Shown: positions 45,517-56,106, counted from the stretch's first letter. The stretch is 64,000 nucleotides of DNA from Streptococcus lutetiensis (GCF_900475675.1 NZ_LS483403.1:744001-808000), one strand, 5' to 3'. Program-made: numbers and translations. The notes: a model not told the origin generated them from the sequence alone.

Positions 45517-46596
45517 ATGAACATTTATGATCAGCTACAAGCGCTCGAAGACCGTTATGAAGAATTAGGAGAATTACTAAGTGACCCAGATATCGTTAGT
45601 GATACAACACGTTTCATGGATTTGTCAAAAGAAGAAGCAAGCACACGTGAAACAGTAGCTGTTTACCGTGAATACAAAAAAGTTCTTCAAAACATCGAAG
45701 ATGCCGAAGAAATGCTCAAAGATGCTGGTGGTGATCCAGAACTTGAAGAAATGGCAAAAGAAGAACTTAAAGAATCAAAAGCAGCAAAAGAAGATTACGA
45801 AGAAAAACTTAAAATTCTTCTTTTACCAAAAGACCCTAACGATGATAAAAACATCATCTTGGAAATCCGCGGTGCCGCTGGAGGTGATGAAGCAGCCCTC
45901 TTTGCAGGCGACCTTCTTCAAATGTACCAAAAATACGCTGAAAGCCAAGGTTGGAAGTTTGAGGTTATGGAAGCTTCTTACAACGGTGTTGGTGGTATCA
46001 AAGAAGTTGTTGTCATGGTCTCAGGTCAATCAGTTTATTCTAAATTGAAATACGAATCAGGTGCTCACCGTGTACAACGTGTCCCTGTTACAGAAAGCCA
46101 AGGTCGTGTCCACACATCAACAGCGACAGTTCTTGTTATGCCTGAAGTTGAAGAAGTAGAATACGAAATCGATCCAAAAGATTTGCGTGTGGACATTTAT
46201 CATGCATCAGGTGCTGGTGGACAAAACGTCAATAAAGTTGCGACAGCTGTTCGTATGGTTCACATTCCAACTGGTATCAAAGTTGAAATGCAAGAAGAAC
46301 GTACACAACAAAAGAACCGTGATAAAGCCATGAAAGTCATTCGTGCGCGTGTTGCGGACCACTTTGCTCAAATCGCTCAAGACGAACAAGATGCTGAACG
46401 TAAATCAACAGTTGGTACTGGTGATCGTTCAGAACGTATCCGTACATATAACTTCCCACAAAACCGTGTGACAGACCACCGTATTGGTTTGACATTGCAA
46501 AAACTTGATAGCATTTTGTCAGGTAAATTGGATGAAGTGATTGATGCGCTTATTCTTTTTGATCAAACAAAGAAACTAGAAGAGTTAAATAAATAA
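45517..46596 (+). CDS. prfA: Peptide chain release factor 1
   Basis: A 359-residue factor that recognises UAA and UAG and hydrolyses peptidyl-tRNA. The GGQ motif ([19 protein letters not shown]) begins near residue 232. The stop-codon recognition tripeptide region reads [14 protein letters not shown], including P(A/V)T-type residues before the loop. Release factor activity needs methylation of the GGQ glutamine by PrmC, whose gene overlaps the stop of prfA by one base. Confidence 0.97.
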   Translation: MNIYDQLQALEDRYEELGELLSDPDIVSDTTRFMDLSKEEASTRETVAVYREYKKVLQNIEDAEEMLKDAGGDPELEEMAKEELKESKAAKEDYEEKLKILLLPKDPNDDKNIILEIRGAAGGDEAALFAGDLLQMYQKYAESQGWKFEVMEASYNGVGGIKEVVVMVSGQSVYSKLKYESGAHRVQRVPVTESQGRVHTSTATVLVMPEVEEVEYEIDPKDLRVDIYHASGAGGQNVNKVATAVRMVHIPTGIKVEMQEERTQQKNRDKAMKVIRARVADHFAQIAQDEQDAERKSTVGTGDRSERIRTYNFPQNRVTDHRIGLTLQKLDSILSGKLDEVIDALILFDQTKKLEELNK

Positions 46597-47426
46597 TGAA
46601 CTACGTTGAAACAATCAGCCAACTAGAAAAACAATTACAAGAAATTGGGGAGGACCCAGAAAACCTCACTTACGTTTTTCGTGAGTTAAAGGGCTGGAGT
46701 CTTCTTGATTTCATCTTACATCAAAATAAAGAAGTGACTGAATCAGATCAGAAGATCCTTGAGTCAATCATGGCTCAGCTAGAAGATCATCGCTCACCAC
46801 AGTACATCACTGGAAAAGCTTATTTTCGTGATTTAGAGCTTGCGGTTGATGAGCGTGTCTTGATTCCGAGACCTGAAACGGAAGAATTGGTTGATTTGGT
46901 TTTAAAGGAAAATAGCAAAGCTGATTTACGTGTTTTAGATATTGGAACAGGCAGCGGAGCTATTGCCATTTCACTCAAGTCTGCGCGACCTGACTGGCAA
47001 GTTACAGCCTCAGATATCTCGCAAGGTGCTCTGCAATTGGCAGAAGAAAACAGTAAGCTCAACCAAGTGTCGCTTGATTTTGTGGAATCAGATGTTTTCG
47101 GTCAGATTACAGGGACTTTTGATGTGATTATCTCAAACCCGCCTTACATTGCTTATGGTGATAAGGATGAAGTTGGGATGAATGTTCTTGCTTCTGAACC
47201 TCACTTGGCACTTTTTGCGGATGAGGATGGCTTTGCCATTTACCGTCAAATTATCGAAGGTGCTGGTGAGCATTTATCAGAAAATGGTAAACTTTATTTT
47301 GAAATTGGCTATAAGCAAGGAGATGGTTTGCGTGCTTTGCTTAGCAAACATTTCCCACAAAAACGTGTCCGTGTCTTAGAAGACATATTTGGTAAAGATA
47401 GAAAGGTCGTGATGGATAATGGCTAA
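46596..47426 (+). CDS. prmC: Release factor glutamine methyltransferase
   Basis: A 276-residue SAM-dependent enzyme that methylates the GGQ glutamine of release factors. The N-terminal helical part has the Pro-rich QYITGKAYFRDLELAVDERV, followed by RPETEELV, the SAM motif VLDIGTGSGAIAISL and the active-site ISNPPYIAYG (NPPY). It overlaps prfA by one base and tsaC by 8 bases, so the three are translationally coupled. Confidence 0.95.
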   Translation: MNYVETISQLEKQLQEIGEDPENLTYVFRELKGWSLLDFILHQNKEVTESDQKILESIMAQLEDHRSPQYITGKAYFRDLELAVDERVLIPRPETEELVDLVLKENSKADLRVLDIGTGSGAIAISLKSARPDWQVTASDISQGALQLAEENSKLNQVSLDFVESDVFGQITGTFDVIISNPPYIAYGDKDEVGMNVLASEPHLALFADEDGFAIYRQIIEGAGEHLSENGKLYFEIGYKQGDGLRALLSKHFPQKRVRVLEDIFGKDRKVVMDNG

Positions 47427-48018
47427 TTTGGAAGAAATACTTCAAACGGGTGGTGCGGTGATCTTGCCGACAGAAACAGTTTATGGACTTTTTGCACAAG
47501 CCATGAATGAAGAAGCAGTTGAACATGTTTATCGCTTAAAATGTCGTCCTAAAGACAAAGCCATGAATCTTAATGTGGCAGATTACGAGACGATTTTAGC
47601 TTTTTCAAAAAATCAGCCAACTTATCTAAAAAAACTCTACGATGCTTTTTTACCTGGACCGTTAACAATTATTTTACAGGCAAATGACCGCGTGCCAGCT
47701 TGGATCAATTCTGGCCTATCAACAATTGGTTTTAGAATTCCAAAACACCCGCAGACTTTGGCTCTTATTAAAGAGACTGGTCCTCTCATTGGACCATCAG
47801 CTAATATTTCTGGTCAAGAAAGTGGCAAAGTTTTTGCGCAAATCCAGAAGCAGTTTGACAATTCAGTCGAAGGGTTTGCCGATGATTCTTCCATCACTGG
47901 TGTTGACTCGACAATTTTGGATTTGTCTGGTGAATTTGCACGTATTTTACGTCAGGGAGCTATTACAAAAGAAGATTTGTTAGCGCAAATCCCTGAGTTG
48001 ACGTTTGCAAAAGATTAG
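47419..48018 (+). CDS. L-threonylcarbamoyladenylate synthase (YrdC/Sua5 domain)
   Basis: A 199-residue YrdC-domain protein that makes threonylcarbamoyl-AMP for t6A37 of tRNA. It has ILPTETVYGLFAQAMNEEAV at the start, the family segment LPGPLTIILQA, a conserved STIGFRIPKHP and GPSANISGQESG. The length is typical of the TsaC short form without a Sua5 C-terminal domain. Its ATG lies inside prmC. In B. subtilis the equivalent gene (ywlC) is also near prfA-prmC. Confidence 0.92.
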   Translation: MANLEEILQTGGAVILPTETVYGLFAQAMNEEAVEHVYRLKCRPKDKAMNLNVADYETILAFSKNQPTYLKKLYDAFLPGPLTIILQANDRVPAWINSGLSTIGFRIPKHPQTLALIKETGPLIGPSANISGQESGKVFAQIQKQFDNSVEGFADDSSITGVDSTILDLSGEFARILRQGAITKEDLLAQIPELTFAKD

Positions 48019-48101
48019 ATTTGGAATTTATTTGATACTGTTTCGGCTTTTACAATCAAGAGAAGATTGTGATTTGATCTTATCAAAAGGGAGATAAGGA
48101 T

Positions 48102-49352
48102 ATGATTTTTGACAATGAAAACTACGAAGCATTTGACACTGAACTTTGGCAAGCTATCCATGCGGAAGAAGTTCGTCAACAAAATAACATTGAACTCATT
48201 GCCTCTGAAAATGTGGTTTCTAAAGCTGTTATGTCAGCTCAAGGAACAGTACTGACAAATAAATACGCCGAAGGTTATCCTGGAAAACGTTATTATGGCG
48301 GTACTGATTGTGTGGATGTGGTTGAAAATTTGGCTATCGAACGTGCCAAAGAATTGTTTGGTGCTAAGTTTGCCAATGTTCAACCGCACTCAGGAAGTCA
48401 AGCTAATGCCGCAGCTTATATGGCTTTAATCCAACCAGGCGATACTGTCCTTGGAATGGATTTAGCTGCCGGTGGTCACTTGACCCACGGGGCATCAGTC
48501 AGCTTTTCAGGAAAAACTTATCACTTTGTCTCTTATTCAGTTGACCCAATCACAGAACGCATCGATTATGATAAATTAGCAGATTTGGCTAAAGAAATCA
48601 AACCTAAATTAATCGTTGCTGGGGCGTCAGCTTATTCACGTATTATTGATTTTCCGAGATTTCGCGAGATTGCAGACAGCGTTGATGCCTACCTAATGGT
48701 TGATATGGCCCATATTGCAGGTCTTGTGGCATCTGGTCATCACCCAAGTCCGGTTCCATATGCTCATGTGACAACGACAACCACTCACAAAACCCTTCGT
48801 GGCCCTCGCGGCGGACTCATTTTGACAAATGATGAAGCTATCGCTAAGAAAATTAATTCTGCGATCTTCCCAGGTCTTCAAGGTGGTCCATTGATGCATG
48901 TGATTGCTGGAAAAGCTGTCGCTTTAAAAGAAGCCTTGGACCCAGCTTTTAAAGAATACGGTGAACAGGTGATTAAAAATGCGGCTGCTATGGCTGAAGT
49001 CTTTAATCAACATTCTGATTTTCGAGTTATTTCAGGCGGTACAGACAACCACGTCTTTTTGGTCGACGTGACTAAAGTGGTTGAAAATGGAAAATTGGCA
49101 CAAAATATTCTTGAGTCTGTTAACATTACGCTCAATAAGAATTCTATTCCATTTGAAACCTTGTCACCGTTTAAGACATCTGGTATTCGCATAGGTTCCC
49201 CTGCCATTACTAGCCGTGGCATGGGCGAAAATGAATCACGCCTTATTACTGAATTGATTGTAAAAACTCTTGAAAATTATCAAAACGAAACTATTTTAGA
49301 GGAGGTTCGTCGTGAGGTTAAAGCATTGACAGATGCTTTCCCACTTTATTAA
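48102..49352 (+). CDS. glyA: Serine hydroxymethyltransferase
   Basis: A 416-residue PLP enzyme that converts serine and tetrahydrofolate into glycine and methylene-THF. It has [44 protein letters not shown], the HxxGLVASG region ([17 protein letters not shown]) and the PLP lysine in [17 protein letters not shown] near residue 229. The length and end [12 protein letters not shown] are standard. It is separated from tsaC by 83 bases with a probable ribosome site (GGGAG) and followed closely by yejK. Confidence 0.97.
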   Translation: MIFDNENYEAFDTELWQAIHAEEVRQQNNIELIASENVVSKAVMSAQGTVLTNKYAEGYPGKRYYGGTDCVDVVENLAIERAKELFGAKFANVQPHSGSQANAAAYMALIQPGDTVLGMDLAAGGHLTHGASVSFSGKTYHFVSYSVDPITERIDYDKLADLAKEIKPKLIVAGASAYSRIIDFPRFREIADSVDAYLMVDMAHIAGLVASGHHPSPVPYAHVTTTTTHKTLRGPRGGLILTNDEAIAKKINSAIFPGLQGGPLMHVIAGKAVALKEALDPAFKEYGEQVIKNAAAMAEVFNQHSDFRVISGGTDNHVFLVDVTKVVENGKLAQNILESVNITLNKNSIPFETLSPFKTSGIRIGSPAITSRGMGENESRLITELIVKTLENYQNETILEEVRREVKALTDAFPLY

Positions 49353-49395
49353 CGAACAGATGAACTCTTTTTGAAGTGTTCAGACAGACTTAACC

Positions 49396-50373
49396 ATGAT
49401 TGATTTGTATATTAAGCGCATTGTTATTCATCAATTTACGCCAAATGATACGGAATTGATTTTGTCAGATCAGTTATTGACGATTACGCCGCGTATTGAT
49501 GAGTATTTTCGTAAAAAATTAAGCAAAGTTTTCTCAGATGAAGCCAAACGTGGAACGTTCTCAGAAGACAATGTCTTTCTTAGTTATTTGAGTGATGATT
49601 TGATGAAATCATCTGTTCAAATCGCACAGCTCTGGAAAGAAGAATTTGTTATTTATGATAATCAAAAGACAAATGATTTGGTTTTCATACAATTTGACAA
49701 AGACGGTGTTGAGCATTTTGCTTTTCTTCGTGTGGCGTTAAGAGAAAATTTCACACACATTTCAAGTGACAGTGAAAGTCCGATTAAAATCACACAAAAT
49801 AATTACCCATCTGCAGCTCAAACACCAGATGAAGCCTTGGTGATTAATCGTGTTAACCATCATTATTATTTGATTGAAAAACGCATTAAGCACAATGGTA
49901 GCTTTGCTAACTATTTCTCAGAGAATCTATTGCAAGTTCAGCCTGAACAGTCGGTCAAAAAATCGATCAAAATGGTGGAACAAGCAGCCCAAAAAATTGC
50001 TGAAAACTTCCAACAAGATGATTTTGCTTTCCAATCAAAAATGAAAGCAGCCATTCACAAAAATTTGGAAGAAGAGCAAGAATTATCACCTGAAAAGCTG
50101 GCGGACCAACTCTTTGACAATAATTTAACAGCTCGTTTGACCTTTGTTGATGAGTTGAAAGAAAGCATTCCAGAGCCAATTCAGGTCTCAGATATTGACC
50201 ATTCGCGCCAAACGAAAAAATTAGAGAATCAAAAATTGTCACTGTCAAATGGTATCCAATTAATTGTTCCTAATAATGTTTATGAGGATGCTGAGTCGGT
50301 TGAATTTATTCAAAATCCAAATGGAACCTATTCCATCTTGATTAAAAATATAGAGGATATTCAAAATAAATAA
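49396..50373 (+). CDS. Nucleoid-associated protein, YejK/NdpA family
   Basis: A 325-residue protein of the 37-kDa nucleoid-associated (YejK) family. It begins IDLYIKRIVIHQFTPNDTEL and carries SYLSDDLMKSSVQIAQLWKE and NRVNHHYYLIEKRIKH-type conserved regions. The C-terminal half is charged and helical (AEKLADQLFDNNL, LENQKLSLSNGIQLIVP). DNA binding is inferred from the family, with no classical motif visible. It sits 43 bases after glyA and its stop overlaps the start of the next gene by one base. Confidence 0.85.
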   Translation: MIDLYIKRIVIHQFTPNDTELILSDQLLTITPRIDEYFRKKLSKVFSDEAKRGTFSEDNVFLSYLSDDLMKSSVQIAQLWKEEFVIYDNQKTNDLVFIQFDKDGVEHFAFLRVALRENFTHISSDSESPIKITQNNYPSAAQTPDEALVINRVNHHYYLIEKRIKHNGSFANYFSENLLQVQPEQSVKKSIKMVEQAAQKIAENFQQDDFAFQSKMKAAIHKNLEEEQELSPEKLADQLFDNNLTARLTFVDELKESIPEPIQVSDIDHSRQTKKLENQKLSLSNGIQLIVPNNVYEDAESVEFIQNPNGTYSILIKNIEDIQNK

Positions 50374-50975
50374 TGTTTAAGTTCTTAAAACGCCTAATTG
50401 TACTGGTATTTGTCATTTTCTGTGGCTACCAAGTTTACGTCACTCATGAAAATGTTCATAATGTATTGCAGTATAAAAGCATGGTCAAAGAGATTTTAGA
50501 CGATAATGACACCACAGCCAACGTTGAGTTGGTCTTGGCAATGATTTACACAGAAACAAAGGGAAATGATGGCGACGTTATGCAATCTAGCGAAAGTTCA
50601 GACGGTGTTGCTAATTCCATCACTGATAGTAAAACGAGTATTCGCCAAGGGGTCACAGTCCTTTCAGAAAATCTTTCTTTAGCCCATGAGGCAGGAGTAG
50701 ATGTTTGGACAGCTGTTCAAGCTTATAACTTTGGAACATCTTATATTGATTATATTGCAAAGCATGGTAGTAAAAATACAATTACTTTAGCTAAAACTTA
50801 TTCACGCGACGTAGTAGCTCCAAGTCTTGGTAACACGACTGGTGAATCTTATTTTTACTATCATCCTCTGGCTTTGATTTCAGGTGGACAGCTATATCGA
50901 AATGGTGGTAATATTTACTACTCGCGTGAAGTTCATTTCAATTTGTATTTGATTGAATTGATGAGCTTATTTTAA
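50373..50975 (+). CDS. pvaA: PvaA-like secreted/anchored lysozyme-family protein
   Basis: A 200-residue protein with an N-terminal hydrophobic segment (about residues 5-22, LIVLVFVIFCGYQVYV) that acts as signal anchor. The rest is a lysozyme-like GH23-type domain with VELVLAMIYTETKGND (catalytic Glu), GVTVLSENLSLAHEAGVDVWTAV and VQAYNFGTSYIDYI. It corresponds to pneumococcal vaccine antigen A. A cell-wall (peptidoglycan) role is likely. Its ATG overlaps the stop of the nucleoid-protein gene (TAATG). Confidence 0.85.
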   Translation: MFKFLKRLIVLVFVIFCGYQVYVTHENVHNVLQYKSMVKEILDDNDTTANVELVLAMIYTETKGNDGDVMQSSESSDGVANSITDSKTSIRQGVTVLSENLSLAHEAGVDVWTAVQAYNFGTSYIDYIAKHGSKNTITLAKTYSRDVVAPSLGNTTGESYFYYHPLALISGGQLYRNGGNIYYSREVHFNLYLIELMSLF

Positions 50976-51020
50976 AATAGTAAAGTTTAGAGTTTAGTAT
51001 CTCTATTAAAAAAGAGAAAT

Positions 51021-52745
51021 ATGAAATATTTAAGTCGTTATTTCAAAGGGTACCTTAAAGAGACTGTCTTAGGTCCCCTTTTCAAATTGTTTGAAGCATC
51101 TTTTGAATTATTAGTTCCTATTATCATTGCGCGAATCGTTGATACGATTATTCCAAGCAATAACGAGGTGAATCTTGTTTTGATGATTGGACTTTTGTTC
51201 TTATTTGCTGTTGTCGGTGTCATTGTGGCGATTACCGCACAATACTTTTCTTCAAAAGCCGCGGTTGGTTATACGCGTCAGCTGACTAAGGATTTGTTTG
51301 AAAAAATCATGGGTTTGAGTAAGGAAGATCGTGATAAACTGACGACTTCAAGTTTGGTGACACGCTTAACCAGTGATACTTACCAAATTCAAACAGGAAT
51401 TAACCAATTCTTGCGTCTTTTCCTACGTGCACCGATTATTGTCTTTGGTGCCATCATCATGGCTTTTAATATCAGCTCTAAGATGACTATCGACTTTTTA
51501 GTCATGGTTGCCATTTTATTTGTAATCGTCTTTACCATGTCACATCTTTTGAATCCAATTTATGCTAGCATTCGTCGTGCAACAGATAAGATTGTTAACA
51601 TGACACGTCAGCAGTTGGAAGGGGTTCGTGTCATTCGAGCTTTTGGTCAAGTAGACAAGGAAGAAAGAGAATTTGCGGCTGCGAACCAAAACTACACTGA
51701 CTTACAATTAAAAGCAGGGCGCTTATCAAGTTTAGTAACACCTTTGACTTACCTTGTGGTAAACAGTACTTTGATTCTTGTCATATGGCAAGGAAATATC
51801 CAAATTGGTAAAGGTCTTCTTTCTCAAGGGATGTTGATTGCCTTGGTTAACTATCTTTTGCAAATTTTGACTGAATTGCTTAAGATGACAATGCTTGTAA
51901 CTTCACTTAACCAATCCTTTATCAGTGCTAAACGTATCACAGAAGTTTTTGAAAAAGAGTCTGAAGACTTGGCGACTGAACTTGAAGAAATGACATCTGA
52001 TTTTGCGGTTAGTGTGAACGATATGAGCTTCACTTATCCAACAGCAGCAGAACCATCACTATCACACATTGATTTTCAACTAAATCCAGGTGACTTTTTA
52101 GGAGTTATTGGGGGAACTGGTTCAGGGAAATCAACCTTAGTTGAACTCCTTACACATCTCTACACACCTCAGGAAGGTCGCTTAGCTATTTTCCAAAATC
52201 AAAAATCGCCTAAAACCTTAGGTGAGTGGCGTTCATGGGTCAGTGTGGTGCCGCAAAAAGCTGAGCTTTTCCAAGGAACTATTCGTTCTAACTTAACTCT
52301 AGGAATGAGGGGTGACGTGAGTGACGAGACGCTTTGGAAAGCTTTGGATATTGCACAGGCTAGTGACTTTGTTTCTGAAAAAGAAGGACAGCTAGATGCG
52401 ACAGTTGAAGCCTTTGGCCGTAATTTCTCTGGAGGACAACGTCAACGTTTGACGATTGCGCGTGCTATTGTTCAAAAAGCTCCGCTTCTTATTTTGGATG
52501 ATTCAACATCAGCCCTTGATTACTTGACAGAATCAAAATTATTGACTGCTATTCATGAGCAATTGAGTGATACAACTTTGATTTTGATTTCACAACGTAC
52601 TAATAGTTTGAAGGCTGCTGATAAGATTTTGCTTTTGGATAAGGGACATCAACTAGGATTTGCAAGTCACGATGAATTGCTTGCAAGTAATGAGCTTTAC
52701 CGAGATATCCATTACTCACAACATCAAAAAGGAAAGGAGGACTAG
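51021..52745 (+). CDS. ABC exporter half-transporter with degenerate ATP site
   Basis: A 574-residue fusion of a six-helix ABC type-1 membrane domain (about 1-315) and an ATPase domain. Walker A is GGTGSGKST (about residue 366) and the signature is NFSGGQRQRLTIARAI (about 469). Walker B is LLILDDSTSALD, so the catalytic Glu is Asp, and the switch position is Gln (LILISQRTNSL) rather than His. This is the pattern of the degenerate site of heterodimeric exporters such as LmrC/TM287. It pairs with the next gene, which starts 3 bases after its stop (GGAGGAC ribosome site within its end). The substrate is unknown; drug or lipid-like compounds are typical. Confidence 0.9.
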   Translation: MKYLSRYFKGYLKETVLGPLFKLFEASFELLVPIIIARIVDTIIPSNNEVNLVLMIGLLFLFAVVGVIVAITAQYFSSKAAVGYTRQLTKDLFEKIMGLSKEDRDKLTTSSLVTRLTSDTYQIQTGINQFLRLFLRAPIIVFGAIIMAFNISSKMTIDFLVMVAILFVIVFTMSHLLNPIYASIRRATDKIVNMTRQQLEGVRVIRAFGQVDKEEREFAAANQNYTDLQLKAGRLSSLVTPLTYLVVNSTLILVIWQGNIQIGKGLLSQGMLIALVNYLLQILTELLKMTMLVTSLNQSFISAKRITEVFEKESEDLATELEEMTSDFAVSVNDMSFTYPTAAEPSLSHIDFQLNPGDFLGVIGGTGSGKSTLVELLTHLYTPQEGRLAIFQNQKSPKTLGEWRSWVSVVPQKAELFQGTIRSNLTLGMRGDVSDETLWKALDIAQASDFVSEKEGQLDATVEAFGRNFSGGQRQRLTIARAIVQKAPLLILDDSTSALDYLTESKLLTAIHEQLSDTTLILISQRTNSLKAADKILLLDKGHQLGFASHDELLASNELYRDIHYSQHQKGKED

Positions 52746-52748
52746 AAG

Positions 52749-54485
52749 ATGAAAGCAAGAAAACAATCTGATACAATCTGTCGTTTGTTTAAAGAGCTTC
52801 TTTCTCAAAAAGGACTTGTGATTGGAGCGACTCTTGGAACAATTGCCCAAGTTGCTCTAACGGTTTACCTTCCTGTCCTTATTGGTAATGCTGTTGATGT
52901 GGTGTTATCACCAAAATCATTGACCTTGATTATTCCGATTATCACGAAAATGGTGATTGTCATTGCTCTAAATACCTTGGTTCAATGGTTAAATCCTTTG
53001 ATTTACAATCGTTTGATCTTTTGTTATATTTATGATTTACGTCAAAGAGTTATGGCAAAATTGAACCAAATGCCGATTTCTTATCTGGATAAGAAAAGCT
53101 CTGGTGATTTGGTTAGTCGTGTCACAACTGATGCTGAGCAGCTAAGTAATGGTCTTTTGATGGTCTTCAACCAATTTTTCATTGGGGTTTTGACAATTAT
53201 CATTACTATTGTGACAATGGCTGACATTGATTTGTTGATGCTTGGTTTGGTGCTTATTTTGACACCTTTATCTCTTTTCCTAGCACGCTTTATTGCTAAT
53301 AAGAGTTATCATTTGTATCAAAAACAAACCAAATCTCGTGGTCGCAAAACGCAGTACATAGAAGAGATGATTCGTCAAGAAAGTCTTTTGCATGTCTTTA
53401 ATGCACAAGAAGCAGCGATTGATACTTTCACAGAAATCAATGATACTTATGCGGATTATTCGCAAGGTGCCATCTTCTATTCATCAACGGTTAACCCATC
53501 AACGCGCTTTATCAATAGTTTGATTTACGCTTTGCTTGCAGGTGTCGGGGCTCTTCGTATCATGTCAGGTGCCTTTACCGTTGGTCAATTGACAACTTTC
53601 TTGAATTACGTTACTCAATATACCAAACCATTTAATGATATTTCATCAGTCTTGTCTGAATTGCAAGGTGCCATTGCCTGTGTGGAACGTCTTTACGATA
53701 TTTTAGATGAAGAATACGAGCCGCTTCCAGTAAAAGCGCAGCTTGATGCTGATAAGATTCAAGGACAAATTGAATTTAAAGATGTGTCATTTGGTTACAC
53801 ACCACAGAAAACTTTGATTAATCATTTGAATCTTTCGATTACAGCCGCTTCAAAAGTTGCCATCGTCGGGCCAACTGGTGCTGGTAAATCAACCTTGATT
53901 AATCTTTTGATGCGCTTCTACGAAGTTGATAAGGGTGCGATTTACCTTGATGGCGTGTCAATGGCTGATTACTCGGTTGAAGAGCTACGCCAACAAATCG
54001 GTATGGTTCTGCAAGAGACTTGGTTAAAAGTCGGAACAATCCACGATAACATTGCTTATGGGAATCCAGAGGCTACTCGTGAGGAAGTTATTGCAGCAGC
54101 AAAAGCAGCTAACGCAGATTTCTTCATTCGTCAGTTGCCAAATGGTTATGACACTTACTTGTCTGATGCGGGAGCGTCATTATCACAAGGACAACGTCAG
54201 CTTTTGACTATCGCTCGTATTTTTGTGAAATTACCAAAAATCTTGATTTTGGACGAAGCGACATCATCTATTGATACTCGTACAGAAATCCTTGTTCAAG
54301 AAGCCTTTGAAAAGTTGATGAAAGATCGTACAAGCTTTATCATCGCTCACCGTTTGTCAACGATTCAATCAGCCGACTGTATCTTAGTAATGGTTGATGG
54401 TGATATCGTAGAATACGGTACACATGATGAGTTAATGACAAAACAAGGTGTTTATTACCAAATGCAAACAGCACAAGCTGGATAG
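52749..54485 (+). CDS. ABC exporter half-transporter, catalytic partner
   Basis: A 578-residue six-helix plus ATPase protein. Walker A is GPTGAGKST (about residue 374), Walker B LILDEATSSIDTRTE with a proper Glu, and the switch His is in SFIIAHRLSTIQ. The signature is LSQGQRQLLTIARIF, with Gln instead of Gly. In a heterodimer, this altered signature faces the altered Walker B of the partner, so both defects would sit in one degenerate site and the other site would be canonical. It ends at a bidirectional terminator. Substrate unknown. Confidence 0.9.
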   Translation: MKARKQSDTICRLFKELLSQKGLVIGATLGTIAQVALTVYLPVLIGNAVDVVLSPKSLTLIIPIITKMVIVIALNTLVQWLNPLIYNRLIFCYIYDLRQRVMAKLNQMPISYLDKKSSGDLVSRVTTDAEQLSNGLLMVFNQFFIGVLTIIITIVTMADIDLLMLGLVLILTPLSLFLARFIANKSYHLYQKQTKSRGRKTQYIEEMIRQESLLHVFNAQEAAIDTFTEINDTYADYSQGAIFYSSTVNPSTRFINSLIYALLAGVGALRIMSGAFTVGQLTTFLNYVTQYTKPFNDISSVLSELQGAIACVERLYDILDEEYEPLPVKAQLDADKIQGQIEFKDVSFGYTPQKTLINHLNLSITAASKVAIVGPTGAGKSTLINLLMRFYEVDKGAIYLDGVSMADYSVEELRQQIGMVLQETWLKVGTIHDNIAYGNPEATREEVIAAAKAANADFFIRQLPNGYDTYLSDAGASLSQGQRQLLTIARIFVKLPKILILDEATSSIDTRTEILVQEAFEKLMKDRTSFIIAHRLSTIQSADCILVMVDGDIVEYGTHDELMTKQGVYYQMQTAQAG

Positions 54486-54517
54486 AGTGTTTGTTTTGTT
54501 GCATAAATATAAATATG

Positions 54518-54556
54518 TAAAAAGCGATTAGAAACATTTTCTAATCGCTTTTTTTA
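54518..54556. terminator. Bidirectional terminator between the ABC pair and amylase
   Basis: AAAAAGCGATTAG (54519-54531) pairs with CTAATCGCTTTTT (54541-54553), with T-runs on both sides. Confidence 0.9.
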
Positions 54557-54561
54557 GATCA

Positions 54562-56019
54562 TTATTTTGCTAGTGGTATCCAAGTACTGATTGATTTTTC
54601 ACCAACTAGGAAATCACCATAGCCTTGCTCATCAATTTGGACATGCGCAGTTTGGTTGCCAAGAGCATCAGTGAACAATTTACCAGCCCATTTTTCTCCA
54701 ACAAACATGCGCTTTGATGTAGCTTTGCTATTGTTGATGAGAACAGCAAGAGCAGTTGGGCGTTCGTCATCAACAAGGTAAGTCCAACCGATACAGTTAG
54801 CTTGGTCAAAATAATCTAGTTCTTGACCATAAACGGCGGTTTTTCTAAGTTTAAGCAATTTATCAATATTATCTTGAAAACTTTTCTGGGCAAATTGTCC
54901 CGAAATGCCGTAATAATCTCCGTAGAAAATGCAAGGAAGCCCGGTTTGACGAAGCAAAATGAGGGCGTAAGCTGCTGGTTTAAACCATTCTTCAATAGTT
55001 GATTCCAGTGCTTGACCACGTTGGGTATCATGATTATCAACAAAAGTAACAGCAGAGTCTGGATGATTTTTCACCAAGGTTTGCTCAAAAATCTGACGTA
55101 AATCATAAGTTTCCTTGGCTTTACTTGCTTCAAAGAGATTTTGGTGCAGACGAACATCGACCAAATCAAATCGATAATCAGTACTTGTGAGGTAATCTTT
55201 ATTTGACTTTTCATCACCGTTCCAAAATTCACCAAAAACGTAAAAATCATTGCCGTACTTAGCTTTCATATCACGAATAAAGTTTCCCATGAAGAAAGAA
55301 TCGATGTGCTTAATGGCGTCTAAACGAAATCCCTTAACCCCAGTTGTTTCAACAAACCAATCTGCCCAATCGTAAATGTTTTTAAGGACTTCTGGATGTT
55401 TGAAATCTAGGTCGGAATACATGAGATAGTCGTAGTTCCCATTTTCACCATCAACCAAATCTTGGTTTGCCCAGCCTTTATTGTCTCCTTGAATTTGGAA
55501 AATGCCAGTTTTGCCAGTTCTAACATCATAGTCTGTGCCAGTAAAGTGATACCAATGCCATTCAAAATCGTTATAGGCATGGTGGCGACCATCAAAGGTA
55601 AAATTTGTCCACCCTTCAATTTCAAAAGGCTGACTGATGACCTTTGTCCGATCTTCTGGTGCTACCTCGACAACCTTAAAAGTTTCAGTGTGGTCAGCTG
55701 CAGCTTTGTGATTTAAAATAACATCAGCCAATGGCTCAATACCATTACTTTTAAGAGCTGAAATAGCTTCAAGGTAGTCAGCTTTTGTTCCGTATTTTGT
55801 TCGAATGCTTCCTTTTTGGTTAAATTCACCTAGGTCAAAAAGGTCATAGACGCCATAGCCCACATCACCATCATGCGTCGCTTTAAAAGCAGGGGGCATC
55901 CAAATTTTGGTGATACCTTTTTGGGCAAGATGAGAAGCATCAGCTGCCAAACGTTTCCAGTGTTTGCCGTCATTTGGTAAATACCATTCAAAGTATTGCA
56001 TCAAAGTTTCATTTGTCAT
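54562..56019 (-). CDS. amy: Cytoplasmic alpha-amylase (GH13)
   Basis: A 485-residue GH13 enzyme without signal peptide, close to the intracellular AmyS/AmyA type. The (beta/alpha)8 barrel has DVILNHKAAADH, the nucleophile Asp234 in GFRLDAIKHID, the acid/base Glu264 in VFGEFWNGD and the third acid Asp328 in FVDNHDTQRG. It cleaves glycogen-like or imported maltodextrins in the cell. ATG 56019 is chosen over a codon 15 bases upstream because of GAGG spacing. A cre-like box overlaps the -35 region, predicting CcpA repression. Confidence 0.93.
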   Translation of the reverse strand: MTNETLMQYFEWYLPNDGKHWKRLAADASHLAQKGITKIWMPPAFKATHDGDVGYGVYDLFDLGEFNQKGSIRTKYGTKADYLEAISALKSNGIEPLADVILNHKAAADHTETFKVVEVAPEDRTKVISQPFEIEGWTNFTFDGRHHAYNDFEWHWYHFTGTDYDVRTGKTGIFQIQGDNKGWANQDLVDGENGNYDYLMYSDLDFKHPEVLKNIYDWADWFVETTGVKGFRLDAIKHIDSFFMGNFIRDMKAKYGNDFYVFGEFWNGDEKSNKDYLTSTDYRFDLVDVRLHQNLFEASKAKETYDLRQIFEQTLVKNHPDSAVTFVDNHDTQRGQALESTIEEWFKPAAYALILLRQTGLPCIFYGDYYGISGQFAQKSFQDNIDKLLKLRKTAVYGQELDYFDQANCIGWTYLVDDERPTALAVLINNSKATSKRMFVGEKWAGKLFTDALGNQTAHVQIDEQGYGDFLVGEKSISTWIPLAK

Positions 56020-56047
56020 GATTGAGTACCTCAAAGAGAAAGACTTT

Positions 56048-56092
56048 TTCTTTTATTTTAGCAGAAAGTTCAAATAACGCAAGCGTTTGCGC
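56048..56092 (-). promoter_or_regulatory. Amylase promoter with cre-like palindrome
   Basis: CGCAAGCGTTTGCG (56079-56092) is a cre-type palindrome around the CG core. On the minus strand TTGCGT and TGC TAAAAT with a 16-bp spacer form the promoter, so the cre site covers the -35 box. Confidence 0.6.
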
Positions 56093-56106
56093 TATAAAAA
56101 ATAACT

